Below, in pieces: positions 45,059 through 54,053 of a stretch of DNA of 64,000 nt. Position numbers and translations under genes: made by a program. Origin of the DNA: an uncultured Bacteroidaceae bacterium. GTDB lineage: Bacteria > Bacteroidota > Bacteroidia > Bacteroidales > Bacteroidaceae. How positions within the stretch are numbered: position 1 is the first letter of the stretch; every line of letters starts with the position of its first letter. Under the pieces are notes generated by a model. That model worked only from the letters and a program-made list of their open reading frames with translations. It made no database searches and was not told the DNA's origin. The stretch lies in NCBI GenBank assembly GCA_905235575.1, contig CAJOLZ010000002.1, forward strand, positions 62,001 through 126,000, written 5' to 3'.

Positions 45059-46567
45059 CTAATGATTTAGGGCAAGAATCTGCTCGATGTATTCGCGTGA
45101 ATTGCTCAGTCGAGGCACCTTGTGCTGACCTCCCAACTTGCCACGGTCGCGCATCCAGTCATGGAAGACACCAGGACGAGCCACGATGATTTCCAGTGGT
45201 TGCAAGGTGATGTCCTTGTAGCGTTTGGCTTCGTAGTCGGAATTTATTTGTTGTAGGCTTAGATCGAGAATGTTTGCAAAAGCCTCCAGATCGCGTGGCA
45301 TCACGTTGAATTCCACGAGCCACTGGTGTCGGCACTTGCCTTTACTGTCCATGAAAACGGGTGCCGCCGTGTATTCCAGCACTTGTGCACCGGTCTGTCG
45401 GCATGCTTCGGCCAGTCCTTTCTCGGCATTGTCCACGATGAGTTCTTCTCCAAATGCGTTGATGAAGAATTTCGTGCGGCCTGTGATGACGAATTTGTAT
45501 GGGTTGCGGCTGGTGAAACGCACAGTGTCGCCTATGACGTAGCGCCAAAGTCCGCTGCTCGTGGAGATGACCATGGCATAGTTCTGACCTGTTTGTATCT
45601 CCCAAAGGGGCAGAACGGTGGGACGTTCCGAACCGAATTCTTCCATCGGGATAAATTCGTAGAAGACGCCGTAGTCCACCATTAAACTCATTGATGGGTC
45701 TGACGGATCGTCCTGCACACCGAAGAATCCTTCCGAGGCATTGTAGCTCTCTAGGTAGTGCATCTTCGGACTTTGTATGAGGTTTTGATATTGTTCACGA
45801 TAGGGACCGAAGGCTACGCCGCCATGGAAGAAGATTTCCAGGTTCGGCCACACTTCATCGATACGTTCTGCTCCAGTGAGTTCCAGTACGCGGTTCAGTA
45901 CGGAGAGCATCCACGAGGGCACACCGCTTATGTTCGTGACGTCCTTGTTCATGGCTTCACGGGCAATGCGGTCGCGTTTTATCTCAAAATCGGAAAGCAG
46001 TGCGGTTTCCTTCTTGGGCACACGCACCATGTTTATCAGCGTAGGAATGTTCTCAATGAGTATGGCGCTGAGGTCGCCCACCAGACTGTGCGGCTGGTTG
46101 TAGTTTGGTGCATGGCTACCACCCAGAATGAGTGCTTTTCCGTCGAAGATGCGACTTTCGGGATTGTTACGCAGATACCATACCACAGAGTCCATGCCGC
46201 CAGCATAGTGTGTGTCGTGTAGGCCGTCGTGGCTCACTGGGATGAATTTGCTTTTGTCGTTGGTCGTTCCGCTCGATTTGGCATACCACTTCACTCTGCC
46301 TGGCCACAACACGTCGCGTTCGCCTTGCCTCATACGGTCTATATATCCTTTCAGCTCTTCGTAGCTCGTCAGCGGAGCCTGCATGGCAAACTGGCTGTAG
46401 TCCTTGATTTTGCTGAATTTGTATATGCGTCCCCATTCGGTGTTGGAGGCTTTGTGTATCAGTCGGTGCAGCACTTTTTCCTGAAGTTCCTGTGCCTTGT
46501 CGGCATATTGCTCCAGTTCGTGCTCCCTATGTTTCAGAAGTGGGCGTATGATGCTTGTCAGACTCAT
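45059..46567 (-). CDS. GH3 auxin-responsive promoter family (acyl-adenylate/amido synthetase-like) protein
   Basis: A 502-residue member of the GH3 family, named for plant enzymes that adenylate a carboxylic acid and conjugate it to an amino acid. The nucleotide-binding signature YAKSSGTTNDKSKFIPVS, the YNASEGFFGVQDDP motif and the GDTVRFTSRNPYKFVITGRTKFFINAFGEELI region are clear. Bacterial members occur across Bacteroidota, usually beside rnc as here; their substrate is unknown. The start overlaps the 3' end of rnc by 41 bp. Confidence 0.9.
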   Translation of the reverse strand: MSLTSIIRPLLKHREHELEQYADKAQELQEKVLHRLIHKASNTEWGRIYKFSKIKDYSQFAMQAPLTSYEELKGYIDRMRQGERDVLWPGRVKWYAKSSGTTNDKSKFIPVSHDGLHDTHYAGGMDSVVWYLRNNPESRIFDGKALILGGSHAPNYNQPHSLVGDLSAILIENIPTLINMVRVPKKETALLSDFEIKRDRIAREAMNKDVTNISGVPSWMLSVLNRVLELTGAERIDEVWPNLEIFFHGGVAFGPYREQYQNLIQSPKMHYLESYNASEGFFGVQDDPSDPSMSLMVDYGVFYEFIPMEEFGSERPTVLPLWEIQTGQNYAMVISTSSGLWRYVIGDTVRFTSRNPYKFVITGRTKFFINAFGEELIVDNAEKGLAEACRQTGAQVLEYTAAPVFMDSKGKCRHQWLVEFNVMPRDLEAFANILDLSLQQINSDYEAKRYKDITLQPLEIIVARPGVFHDWMRDRGKLGGQHKVPRLSNSREYIEQILALNH

Positions 46568-47348
46568 TTGCTTTCTTTCCTTTATCTTTCTGTACGAAAC
46601 TGTTGTACAGTCTTCGGTTGTTTCTCAGGTTATTGAGTGCGTTCTTGCTGGCCTGTTGGTGGCTTTCTTTCTTCGAGTATCCCTTTCCCTGTCCCAGGTC
46701 GATGCCTTCCACGATGACTTTCGAGCGGAAGTAGGGTGCGCCTTTCTTGTCGCGTTGTTCGTCGATGAGCTGGAACTCGAGTTTCAGGTGGTGTTTCTGG
46801 CAGAATTCGAGCATTCGGCTCTTGAAGTTCATTTCCTTGTGGGCTATCTTGTCGATGTTGATAAGTTCGCCCAGTATGCGTCTTTCGAGGAATCGCATGC
46901 AGTAGTCATAACCGCGGTCCAGGTAGATGGCTCCTACGAGAGCCTCGAGTGCATTGCCGGCCATGTAGCTGTTGTGTCCGTTGCCTTGCGAGTTCGAGTG
47001 TATGAGTCTGTTCAGTCCCAGTTGTTCGGCGATTCGTCCCAGTGTCTCGCGCTGCACGATTTTGCTGCGTGCGTTGGTGAGGAATCCCTCCTGGTCTTGC
47101 TCGAAGTGGTGGAACACCACGTCTCCTACCGTTGCGCCCAGAATGGCGTCGCCCAGGAATTCCAGCCGTTCGTTGTTCAGGGGCTTCCCTCCGGCATCTT
47201 TTGCTGACACGGAGCGGTGGAGCAGTGCCACACGATAGGGGCGGATGTCGTGGGGATAGAAGCCCATGATGGAATAAAAAGAGCGATAAAGCGCCTTGTC
47301 CTTGCGGAAAGGGAGCCTTATCGCATCTATAAGGTTGTTTCTAAGCAC
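46527..47348 (-). CDS. rnc: Ribonuclease III
   Basis: Double-strand RNA endonuclease for rRNA and mRNA processing. The RNase III signature ERLEFLGDAILG holds the catalytic acids, and GNALEALVGAIYLDRGYD the second acidic cluster. A dsRNA-binding domain (about 175-245) ends GYSKKESHQQASKNALNNLR, followed by a charged tail. Length 273 with a long N-terminus (RKDKALYRSFYSIMGFYPHD) is normal for Bacteroidota. The start is a GTG, 9 bp after fabF; no ATG is available near the conserved N-terminus. Confidence 0.95.
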   Translation of the reverse strand: MLRNNLIDAIRLPFRKDKALYRSFYSIMGFYPHDIRPYRVALLHRSVSAKDAGGKPLNNERLEFLGDAILGATVGDVVFHHFEQDQEGFLTNARSKIVQRETLGRIAEQLGLNRLIHSNSQGNGHNSYMAGNALEALVGAIYLDRGYDYCMRFLERRILGELINIDKIAHKEMNFKSRMLEFCQKHHLKLEFQLIDEQRDKKGAPYFRSKVIVEGIDLGQGKGYSKKESHQQASKNALNNLRNNRRLYNSFVQKDKGKKANESDKHHTPTSET

Positions 47349-47357
47349 GGGAGTGGA

Positions 47358-48623
47358 TTATCCAGCGTACTTCTTGAAGATCACGCATGCATTGTGTCCG
47401 CCGAATCCGAACGTATTGCTCAGTGCGGCATTCACGGTGCGCTTCTGTGGCTGCCCGAAGGTGAAGTTCAGGCTGTAGTCGATTTCCGGATCCTTGTCGT
47501 CCTCCTCGTGGTTGATGGTGGGAGGCACGACATCGTTCTGCACTGCGAGTACGCTCACCATGGCTTCTACGGCTCCGGCTGCGCCCAGCATGTGACCTGT
47601 CATCGACTTTGTGCTGCTGATATTCAGCTTGTAGGCGTGGTCACCGAATACGTCTACGATGGCTTTCACCTCGGAGATGTCTCCAACGGGTGTTGATGTG
47701 CCATGTACGTTGATGTAGTCGATTTCCTCGGGTTTCATGCCTGCGTCTTCGAGTGCGTTCTGCATCACGAGCTTGGCTCCGAGTCCTTCGGGGTGCGATG
47801 CTGTGATGTGGTGTGCGTCGGCGCTCATGCCTGCTCCGGCCATTTCAGCGTATATCTTAGCGCCGCGTGCCTTGGCATGTTCATATTCTTCGAGGATGAG
47901 GCTCACTGCTCCCTCGCTCATGACGAAGCCGTCGCGGCTTGCGCTGAAGGGTCGGCTGGCTTTCTCGGGCTCGTCGTTGCGTGTGCTCAGTGCGTGCATG
48001 GCGTTGAAACCACCAACTCCCGAGGGGAAGATGGCTGCTTCTGCGCCGCCGCTCACGATTACGTTGGCCTTGCCCAGACGTATCAGGTTGAAGGCGTCGG
48101 CCAGTGCATTGCTGCTGCTGGCGCATGCGCTCGACGTGATGTAGTTAGGGCCGTGGAAGCCATACTTGATGCTGATGTGACCGGCGCAAATGTCGGCTAT
48201 CATCTTCGGTACGAAGAAGGGGCTGAACTTGGGACCGAGTGTGTCGCCCGTCTTGCTCCAGTTCATCACTTCTTCCTCGAAGGTGTGCATGCCGCCGATG
48301 CCTACGCCGAAGACCACGCCCACGCGGTTCTTGTCTTCTGTGTCGAGGTCGAGACCGCTGTCGTCCACGGCTTGCGTTGCGGCGGCCATGGCATACTGGG
48401 CATAGAGGTCCATCTTGCGGGCCTCTTTGCGGTCGATATAGTCGGCTGCGTTGAAGTTCTTCACTTCACAGGCAAACTGTGTCTTGAAGTTTGTGGCATC
48501 GAAATGCGTGATAGGTCCGGCGCCACTTACGCCGGTGAGCAGGTTCTGCCAGGTTTCCCCGACCGAATTGCCCAGCGGGGTGATGGCTCCCAACCCTGTC
48601 ACTACAACTCTTTTCAGTTCCAT
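47358..48623 (-). CDS. fabF: Beta-ketoacyl-ACP synthase II
   Basis: Elongating condensing enzyme of fatty acid synthesis, 421 residues. Catalytic Cys in ITSSACASSSNAL, His in NVHGTSTPVGD, second His in SNTFGFGGHNACVIF. The usual start MELKRVVVTGLGAITPLGNS is present. It lies 69 bp downstream of acpP, the standard acpP-fabF-rnc order. Confidence 0.97.
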   Translation of the reverse strand: MELKRVVVTGLGAITPLGNSVGETWQNLLTGVSGAGPITHFDATNFKTQFACEVKNFNAADYIDRKEARKMDLYAQYAMAAATQAVDDSGLDLDTEDKNRVGVVFGVGIGGMHTFEEEVMNWSKTGDTLGPKFSPFFVPKMIADICAGHISIKYGFHGPNYITSSACASSSNALADAFNLIRLGKANVIVSGGAEAAIFPSGVGGFNAMHALSTRNDEPEKASRPFSASRDGFVMSEGAVSLILEEYEHAKARGAKIYAEMAGAGMSADAHHITASHPEGLGAKLVMQNALEDAGMKPEEIDYINVHGTSTPVGDISEVKAIVDVFGDHAYKLNISSTKSMTGHMLGAAGAVEAMVSVLAVQNDVVPPTINHEEDDKDPEIDYSLNFTFGQPQKRTVNAALSNTFGFGGHNACVIFKKYAG

Positions 48624-48692
48624 TATCTTTTTCTTACGACAACCGGTTGCCGGAGGCTTTTCGCTTGCTCCGGCATCGGTTTGTTCGCGCTC

Positions 48693-48926
48693 TTACTTGT
48701 TTTCCTCAATAAATGCGATAGCGTCGGCAACGGTGGCAATCTTCTCTGCCTTGTCGTCGGGAATGGTGATTTCGAAAGCCTTTTCGAACTCCATAATCAG
48801 TTCTACCGTATCCAGAGAGTCTGCACCCAGATCGTTGGTGAAACTTGCTTCGGGGGTTACGTCTGCCTCGTCAACGCCCAACTTCTCTACGATAATCTCT
48901 TTTACTTTAGCTTCAATTTCAGACAT
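48693..48926 (-). CDS. acpP: Acyl carrier protein
   Basis: A 77-residue acidic carrier for fatty acid synthesis. Ser37 in [13 protein letters not shown] receives 4'-phosphopantetheine. Helix 1 [17 protein letters not shown] and the ending [11 protein letters not shown] are typical. First gene of the leftward acpP-fabF-rnc-GH3-lipoprotein-DUF3108-BlaI run. A near-consensus -7 box (TTACTTTG on the minus strand, around 48979-48986) lies upstream. Confidence 0.97.
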   Translation of the reverse strand: MSEIEAKVKEIIVEKLGVDEADVTPEASFTNDLGADSLDTVELIMEFEKAFEITIPDDKAEKIATVADAIAFIEENK

Positions 48927-49110
48927 AATGATTTTCGTTAAGTTAATATTATAGTATAATTCTCATTTTTCGTTTTTCGGAGTGCAAAGTAAAGACAATT
49001 CTGCCACATATCCAAACAAATGGCTAAAAAAGCGTCTATTATTGCACACTCGGTATGCCTTTGTGCAATTTTGCATAGCATTTTCGTGCGAGTTAAATTG
49101 ATTTTTCCGA

Positions 49111-49190
49111 TGCACTGCAGTGCGTGGCTTGTCGCACCGTGGTGCGACGCCCTGCGCAGCACGTTGCGACGGCCTGCGCACCGTGGTGCG
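49111..49190. repeat. 22-bp palindrome array J (4 units; gap 48927-49502)
   Basis: Units start at 49111 (TGCACTGCAGTGCG), 49133 (CGCACCGTGGTGCG), 49155 (CGCAGCACGTTGCG) and 49177 (CGCACCGTGGTGCG), period 22, then TTTTT. It lies between divergent acpP and GH29. The rest of this 576-bp gap holds the two promoters and a possible hairpin CGGGC..GCCCG near 49240-49265; nothing else is recognisable. Confidence 0.92.
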
Positions 49191-49324
49191 TTTTTGAGCG
49201 CAACAGCCCAGCCTTTCAGAAACGCTTATGGCATCCGCCTTTCGGGCACGCCGTCCGTGAGGCCCGAAAATAGCCATGAAATCTCCAAATTCTCTCTTTT
49301 TTGCGAGAAATAGGCCGCCCGTGT

Positions 49325-49355
49325 TTTGCCGTTTGGCGCCTAATACGTAACTTTG
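49325..49355 (+). promoter_or_regulatory. Promoter of the GH29 gene
   Basis: TTTG (49325-49328), 19 bases, TAACTTTG (49348-49355). The leader would be about 145 bases, unusually long. Confidence 0.65.
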
Positions 49356-49502
49356 TCTCCCGAACCGAACTAACCACGCTTCTGCACGTGTGCAGGAAAC
49401 GGCATACGCTGTTTGCCGCGAAACCGATATTCGACTCATGTCATTTTAACCTGTTTTCGTCGAACCAAGCCTATATAATAAAGGTATAAGAAGAATCGTA
49501 CT

Positions 49503-50894
49503 ATGAAGAAATCCAAGATTTACGCCCTCGTGCTCGGCCTCTGCGCCTGTGGCACCCTATGCGCCCAGCCCAAGTCGCTCCACCAACTGCAGCAGGAATT
49601 CGAGGACCTGAAGTTCGGCATGTTCAACCACTATGCCATCCCCACCTATTCCGAGGCCGACTGGTCTGACCCCGAGCAGGGGCCCGAGATTATCGATGCG
49701 CCGAAGTTCGACTGCAACCAGTGGGCTCGCGCAGCCAAGTCTGCCAACATGTCGTTCGGATGTCTCTCGGTGAAACACCACAATGGCCTCTGCATGTGGG
49801 ACACGAAGACCACCGACTATAATGTGATGAACTCGCGGCTCGGGCGCGACGTGGTGCGCGAGTATTGCGACGCCTTCCGCAAGCAGGGCATGAAAGTGAT
49901 GTTCCATTTCTCCATCCTCGACACCCACCATCGCCTGCGCCCGCACAAAATTACGCCCGAGCTGGTGGAGATGACGAAACAGCAGATAACCGAACTGCTG
50001 ACCCAGTACGGCGAAGTGACGGTGATGATGTTCGACGGGTGGGAGGCTCCCTGGGGCCGTATTTCGTACGACGATGTCTCGTTTCCCGAAATCTACAAGC
50101 TCATCAAGCGACTGCAGCCCAACTGTCTTGTCATCGACATGAACTCGCACAAATATCCTGCCGAAGCACTCTTCTACAGCGACATAAAATTCTACGAGCA
50201 GGGCGCCGGCCAGATGATATCCACCGAGACGAACCGCCTGCCGGCTATGGCCTGTCTGCCCATGCAACGTACCTGGTTCTGGAAGGAGGGCATGCCCAAC
50301 GAACCCGTGCGCGACGGCGAGGAATTTGTGAACAACGTGCTCATTCCCTATAACAATGCCTACTGCTGTTTCGTCCTGAACGCAGCGCCCAACCGCGACG
50401 GGCTCATCGACGACAACGCCGTAGCCGAACTGAAACGCATAGGAAAACTCTGGAAGAAAACCCCCTCGGTGCCCATACCCGAATGCGAACCCACCATCAC
50501 GCAGAAGAACATCGCCAAGAACCGCCCCTCGGAATCGTCGTGGAGCGACGACACCTCCATCATGGACTATGCCAACGATGACAACTACTACACCTGCTGG
50601 CGCTCGTTCCCGCGGGTGAAAGAACCCTTCTGGGAAGTGGAGCTGGGCTACAATCGCGCCATCGACATGATTGTGCTCACCGAACCGGAGGGTGGTGTCA
50701 TCCGCGAATATCGACTGCAGTACAGAACGGCCAACGGCGAATGGCAGACGCTTTTCGACGGAGCTGCTCCTACACGCAACCGCGTGAAAATACATCGCTT
50801 CGACCCCGTGGTGGCCGACTTTGTCCGCATCACCATCACACGTAGCCAAGGTGCGCCCGCCATCGCCGAGTTCGGCGTTTACGAGCCACTTTAA
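49503..50894 (+). CDS. GH29 alpha-L-fucosidase with C-terminal discoidin-like domain
   Basis: Secreted exo-fucosidase (signal peptide MKKSKIYALVLGLCACGTLC). Catalytic barrel ~25-330: FGMFNHYAIPTYSEADW, LSVKHHNGLCMWDTKTTDYN and the nucleophile Asp178 in VTVMMFDGWEAPWG, with VLNAAPNRDGLID closing the barrel. Residues ~345-463 match an F5/8-type (CBM32-like) beta-sandwich, with YYTCWRSFPRVKEPFWEVEL and EYRLQYRTANGEWQTLFDGA. The short barrel and this layout fit the GH29-B type that prefers branched fucosyl linkages in host glycans; subtype is an inference. It is monocistronic and convergent with the RND operon. Confidence 0.92.
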   Translation: MKKSKIYALVLGLCACGTLCAQPKSLHQLQQEFEDLKFGMFNHYAIPTYSEADWSDPEQGPEIIDAPKFDCNQWARAAKSANMSFGCLSVKHHNGLCMWDTKTTDYNVMNSRLGRDVVREYCDAFRKQGMKVMFHFSILDTHHRLRPHKITPELVEMTKQQITELLTQYGEVTVMMFDGWEAPWGRISYDDVSFPEIYKLIKRLQPNCLVIDMNSHKYPAEALFYSDIKFYEQGAGQMISTETNRLPAMACLPMQRTWFWKEGMPNEPVRDGEEFVNNVLIPYNNAYCCFVLNAAPNRDGLIDDNAVAELKRIGKLWKKTPSVPIPECEPTITQKNIAKNRPSESSWSDDTSIMDYANDDNYYTCWRSFPRVKEPFWEVELGYNRAIDMIVLTEPEGGVIREYRLQYRTANGEWQTLFDGAAPTRNRVKIHRFDPVVADFVRITITRSQGAPAIAEFGVYEPL

Positions 50895-50914
50895 GTTTCA
50901 GACTTCAGCGCACA

Positions 50915-53900
50915 TCAGTGCTTGCGCCCTCTGCCGAAAACACGCTCCTCGACGTATTGGAAAACAACGAAGAGCACCGGTACAACCAGCAGTAGGGCAA
51001 TGGTGCCGACAAACATTCCGCCGATAGTTCCCACGCCCAGCGAACGGTTGCCGTTTGCTCCTACGCCGTTTGCCAGCGCCAGTGGCAGCAGACCGAGTAT
51101 CATCGTCATAGATGTCATCAGGATGGGACGCAGACGTACACCGGCTGCACTCATGGCTGCCATCACGATGGACATGCCTTGGCGTCGACGCTCCGAGGCG
51201 TACTCCGTAAGCAGAATGGCCGTCTTGGCCAGCAGACCGATAAGCATGATCAGACCGGTCTGCATGTAGATGTTGTTCTCCAATCCCCACATTCGTGCGA
51301 AGATAAACGAGCCAGCCAAACCGAACGGCACGCCCATGATGACGGCCATCGGGATGAAAAGACTCTCGTAGAGCGCGCACAGGATGAGGTAGATGAAGAC
51401 AATACAGATGATAAATACGATGGTGGTTGTGTTGGTCGCACCTGCCTCCTCGCGTGTCATACCTCCGAATTCATATCCATAACCTTCAGGCAGAACATTC
51501 TCAGCCGAACGTCGTATGGCTTCGATAGCCTGTCCGTTGCTGTAACCCTCGGCTGCCGTTCCGCTCACCGAGATGGATGGGAAGAGGTTGAAACGCGACA
51601 ATGTCTCTGAGCCATAGATTGACGTAAGCTTTACGAACTGTCCCACAGGCGCCATCTCGCCCGTCGACGTCTTGACATATATGTTGTCGAGCGATTCTGT
51701 GTCGAGTCTGTATTCTGGCGATGCCTGCACCATCACACGGTAGAGTTTCGTGAAGCGGTTGAAGTTTGAGGCATACGTACCACCGATGTATCCCGAAAGT
51801 GTGCTCAGCACATCACCTGGCGAAACACCGCTGCGCTTGCATCGTGCTGCATCCACCTCTATTCTGTATTGCGGATAGCGCATGCTGAAGTTGGTGTAGG
51901 CACGTGATATCTCAGGCTGACGGTTCATCTCGTCAATCATCTCCTGCGTGAAATGCTGCAGTTGTTCCATGTCGCCGCCTTTCTTGTCCTGGATGTACAG
52001 CTCGAATCCGTTTGTGCGTCCAAAGCCGGGAAGCATGGCTTGCGTGTTCACCTGAATTTTTGCATTTGTGATGTCTGCGGTTCTGCGATAGATTTCTTCC
52101 ATCACACTCTGCACATCGTCGCCTTTTCCTTTGCGTTCACTCCATTTCTTCAACTTGATAGTGATGTTGCCGTTCGACGACGATTGGTCAAAACCGATAC
52201 TGCTACCTGCAACCACTGAATAGACGCGCAATTGTGGTATGTCTTGTATGCGTCGTTCCACTTCCTTCAGAATGCCGTAGGTCTGTTGCATGCTACTGCC
52301 AGGCGATGCCTGCACGTTGACGAACACCGTTCCCATATCCTCGTTAGGTACTAAGCCGGTCTTTGTCGTTCTCATCAACCATATCAGTCCCACGACGGCC
52401 ACGACAACGCTCATTGCTGTGAGCCAACGATGATGGAAGAGACTCGTAACTCCGCGCTTGTATTTGCGGACCATGCGTGCAAATGCAGCATCGAAAGCCA
52501 TGTGGAAACGCGAAGAGAAGCTCAGTTTGCTTGTGTCCTCGGCATGTGGCTGCATGATGAGTGCACACAGAGCCGGACTCAGTGTGAGGGCGTTGAGGCA
52601 CGATATGGCTACTGCGATGGCCATCGTAAGTCCAAACTGTGTGTAGAATGTTCCTGTTACACCACCCAAGAAACACACAGGAATGAACACAGCCATGAAG
52701 ACGAGCGAGGTGGTGAACAGTGCAGCCGTAATGCCATGCATGGCATCGACGGTGGCGTCGTAGGCCGAGCGATAACCTGCATCGAACTTCGCCTGTACGG
52801 CTTCCACCACAACGATGGCATCATCAACCACAGTGCCGATGACGAGAACTAAGGCAAAGAGTGTCAGCATGTTGAGACTGAACCCAATCAAATAAAGGAA
52901 GGCGAATGTGCCGATGAGCGACACTACGATGGCCACTGTGGGGATGAATGTGGAACGCAGGTTCTGCAAGAAGAGATAGACCACCAACACCACGAGCAGA
53001 AGTGCTTCGAAAAGCGTTTCCAGCACACTGGCAATGGAGGCGTCCAAGAAGTCTTTCTTGCTCTCAAGGTCTTCTATTACAACGCCGGGGGGCAGCGATT
53101 TGCGTATCTCTTCCACCTCCTTGTCCACTTCGGTGATAATTTCGTTTGCGTTCGAGCCGGGCGTCTGGTTTATCATGATGTTGATGCCCGGATGTCCGTT
53201 GGTCTCACCAATGATGTTGTAGTTTTGCGCGCCAAGTTCTACGGTTGCCACGTCCTTCACGCGCAGCACCTCGCCGTTGGGAAGCGACTTGATGACCATT
53301 TCCTCGTAGTCGCTTTCTTCCTCATATCTGCCGCGATATTTCAGTACGTATTGAAAGGTATTCTGCGATTCGGCTCCGAGTGTGCCAGTGGCAGCTTCGA
53401 CGTTCTGCTCGTCGAGCACTTTTGTGATATCGGAAGGCACCACACCATAGCGCGCCATCTTCGATGGGTCGAGCCAGATGCGCATCGAGTAGTCGGCTCC
53501 CATCACGTTCACTTCGCCCACTCCCATGATACGTGACAGGCGTGGTTCGATGTTGATTTTGGTGTAGTTGGCCAGGAAGTTGCGGTCGAACATGTCGTCC
53601 TCGCTGTAGAGCGTCAGCTGTTTGATGTTGCTCGTCTGTCGTTTGCGCACGGTGAGTCCGCCTTTCACCACGTCGCTCGGCAGTCGTCCCTGCACGGTGG
53701 CTACGCGGTTCTGCACGTTCACCATGGCCATGTCGGCGTTGGTGCCTTGGCGGAAGAAGACTGAGACGTTGGCGTTGCCGGTATTGGAAGCGCTCGACGA
53801 GATGTACATCATTCCTTCCACGCCGTTGATGGCTTCTTCGAGCGGTACGATGACACTTTTCTGCACCGTCTCGGCATTGGCACCCGTGTACGATGCACTT

Positions 53901-54037
53901 ACGCGCACTGTCGGTGGTGCTATTTCGGGAAACTGCTCGAGTGGAAGGCGTGAGAGGCCGATGAGGCCCAGCAATACGATGAGTACGGAGATTACGCCGG
54001 CCAGGATGGGGCGGTCTATGAAGGTTCTGACTTGCAT
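50915..54037 (-). CDS. RND efflux transporter, HAE1 (AcrB/MexB) type
   Basis: Inner-membrane proton-driven multidrug exporter, 1040 residues. It starts MQVRTFIDRPILAGVISVLI. The proton-relay aspartates are in GTVVDDAIVVVE of TM4. Large periplasmic loops follow TM1 and TM7, and the second half repeats the fold (MQTGLIMLIGLLAKTAILLTEYA near the TM10 lysine). It ends EERVFGRGRKH. Its periplasmic adaptor lies 16 bp upstream. There is no outer-membrane channel gene next to it; the downstream gene is a convergent fucosidase. Confidence 0.96.
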   Translation of the reverse strand: MQVRTFIDRPILAGVISVLIVLLGLIGLSRLPLEQFPEIAPPTVRVSASYTGANAETVQKSVIVPLEEAINGVEGMMYISSSASNTGNANVSVFFRQGTNADMAMVNVQNRVATVQGRLPSDVVKGGLTVRKRQTSNIKQLTLYSEDDMFDRNFLANYTKINIEPRLSRIMGVGEVNVMGADYSMRIWLDPSKMARYGVVPSDITKVLDEQNVEAATGTLGAESQNTFQYVLKYRGRYEEESDYEEMVIKSLPNGEVLRVKDVATVELGAQNYNIIGETNGHPGINIMINQTPGSNANEIITEVDKEVEEIRKSLPPGVVIEDLESKKDFLDASIASVLETLFEALLLVVLVVYLFLQNLRSTFIPTVAIVVSLIGTFAFLYLIGFSLNMLTLFALVLVIGTVVDDAIVVVEAVQAKFDAGYRSAYDATVDAMHGITAALFTTSLVFMAVFIPVCFLGGVTGTFYTQFGLTMAIAVAISCLNALTLSPALCALIMQPHAEDTSKLSFSSRFHMAFDAAFARMVRKYKRGVTSLFHHRWLTAMSVVVAVVGLIWLMRTTKTGLVPNEDMGTVFVNVQASPGSSMQQTYGILKEVERRIQDIPQLRVYSVVAGSSIGFDQSSSNGNITIKLKKWSERKGKGDDVQSVMEEIYRRTADITNAKIQVNTQAMLPGFGRTNGFELYIQDKKGGDMEQLQHFTQEMIDEMNRQPEISRAYTNFSMRYPQYRIEVDAARCKRSGVSPGDVLSTLSGYIGGTYASNFNRFTKLYRVMVQASPEYRLDTESLDNIYVKTSTGEMAPVGQFVKLTSIYGSETLSRFNLFPSISVSGTAAEGYSNGQAIEAIRRSAENVLPEGYGYEFGGMTREEAGATNTTTIVFIICIVFIYLILCALYESLFIPMAVIMGVPFGLAGSFIFARMWGLENNIYMQTGLIMLIGLLAKTAILLTEYASERRRQGMSIVMAAMSAAGVRLRPILMTSMTMILGLLPLALANGVGANGNRSLGVGTIGGMFVGTIALLLVVPVLFVVFQYVEERVFGRGRKH

Positions 54038-54053
54038 GTTGTGGCTTCCTTAG

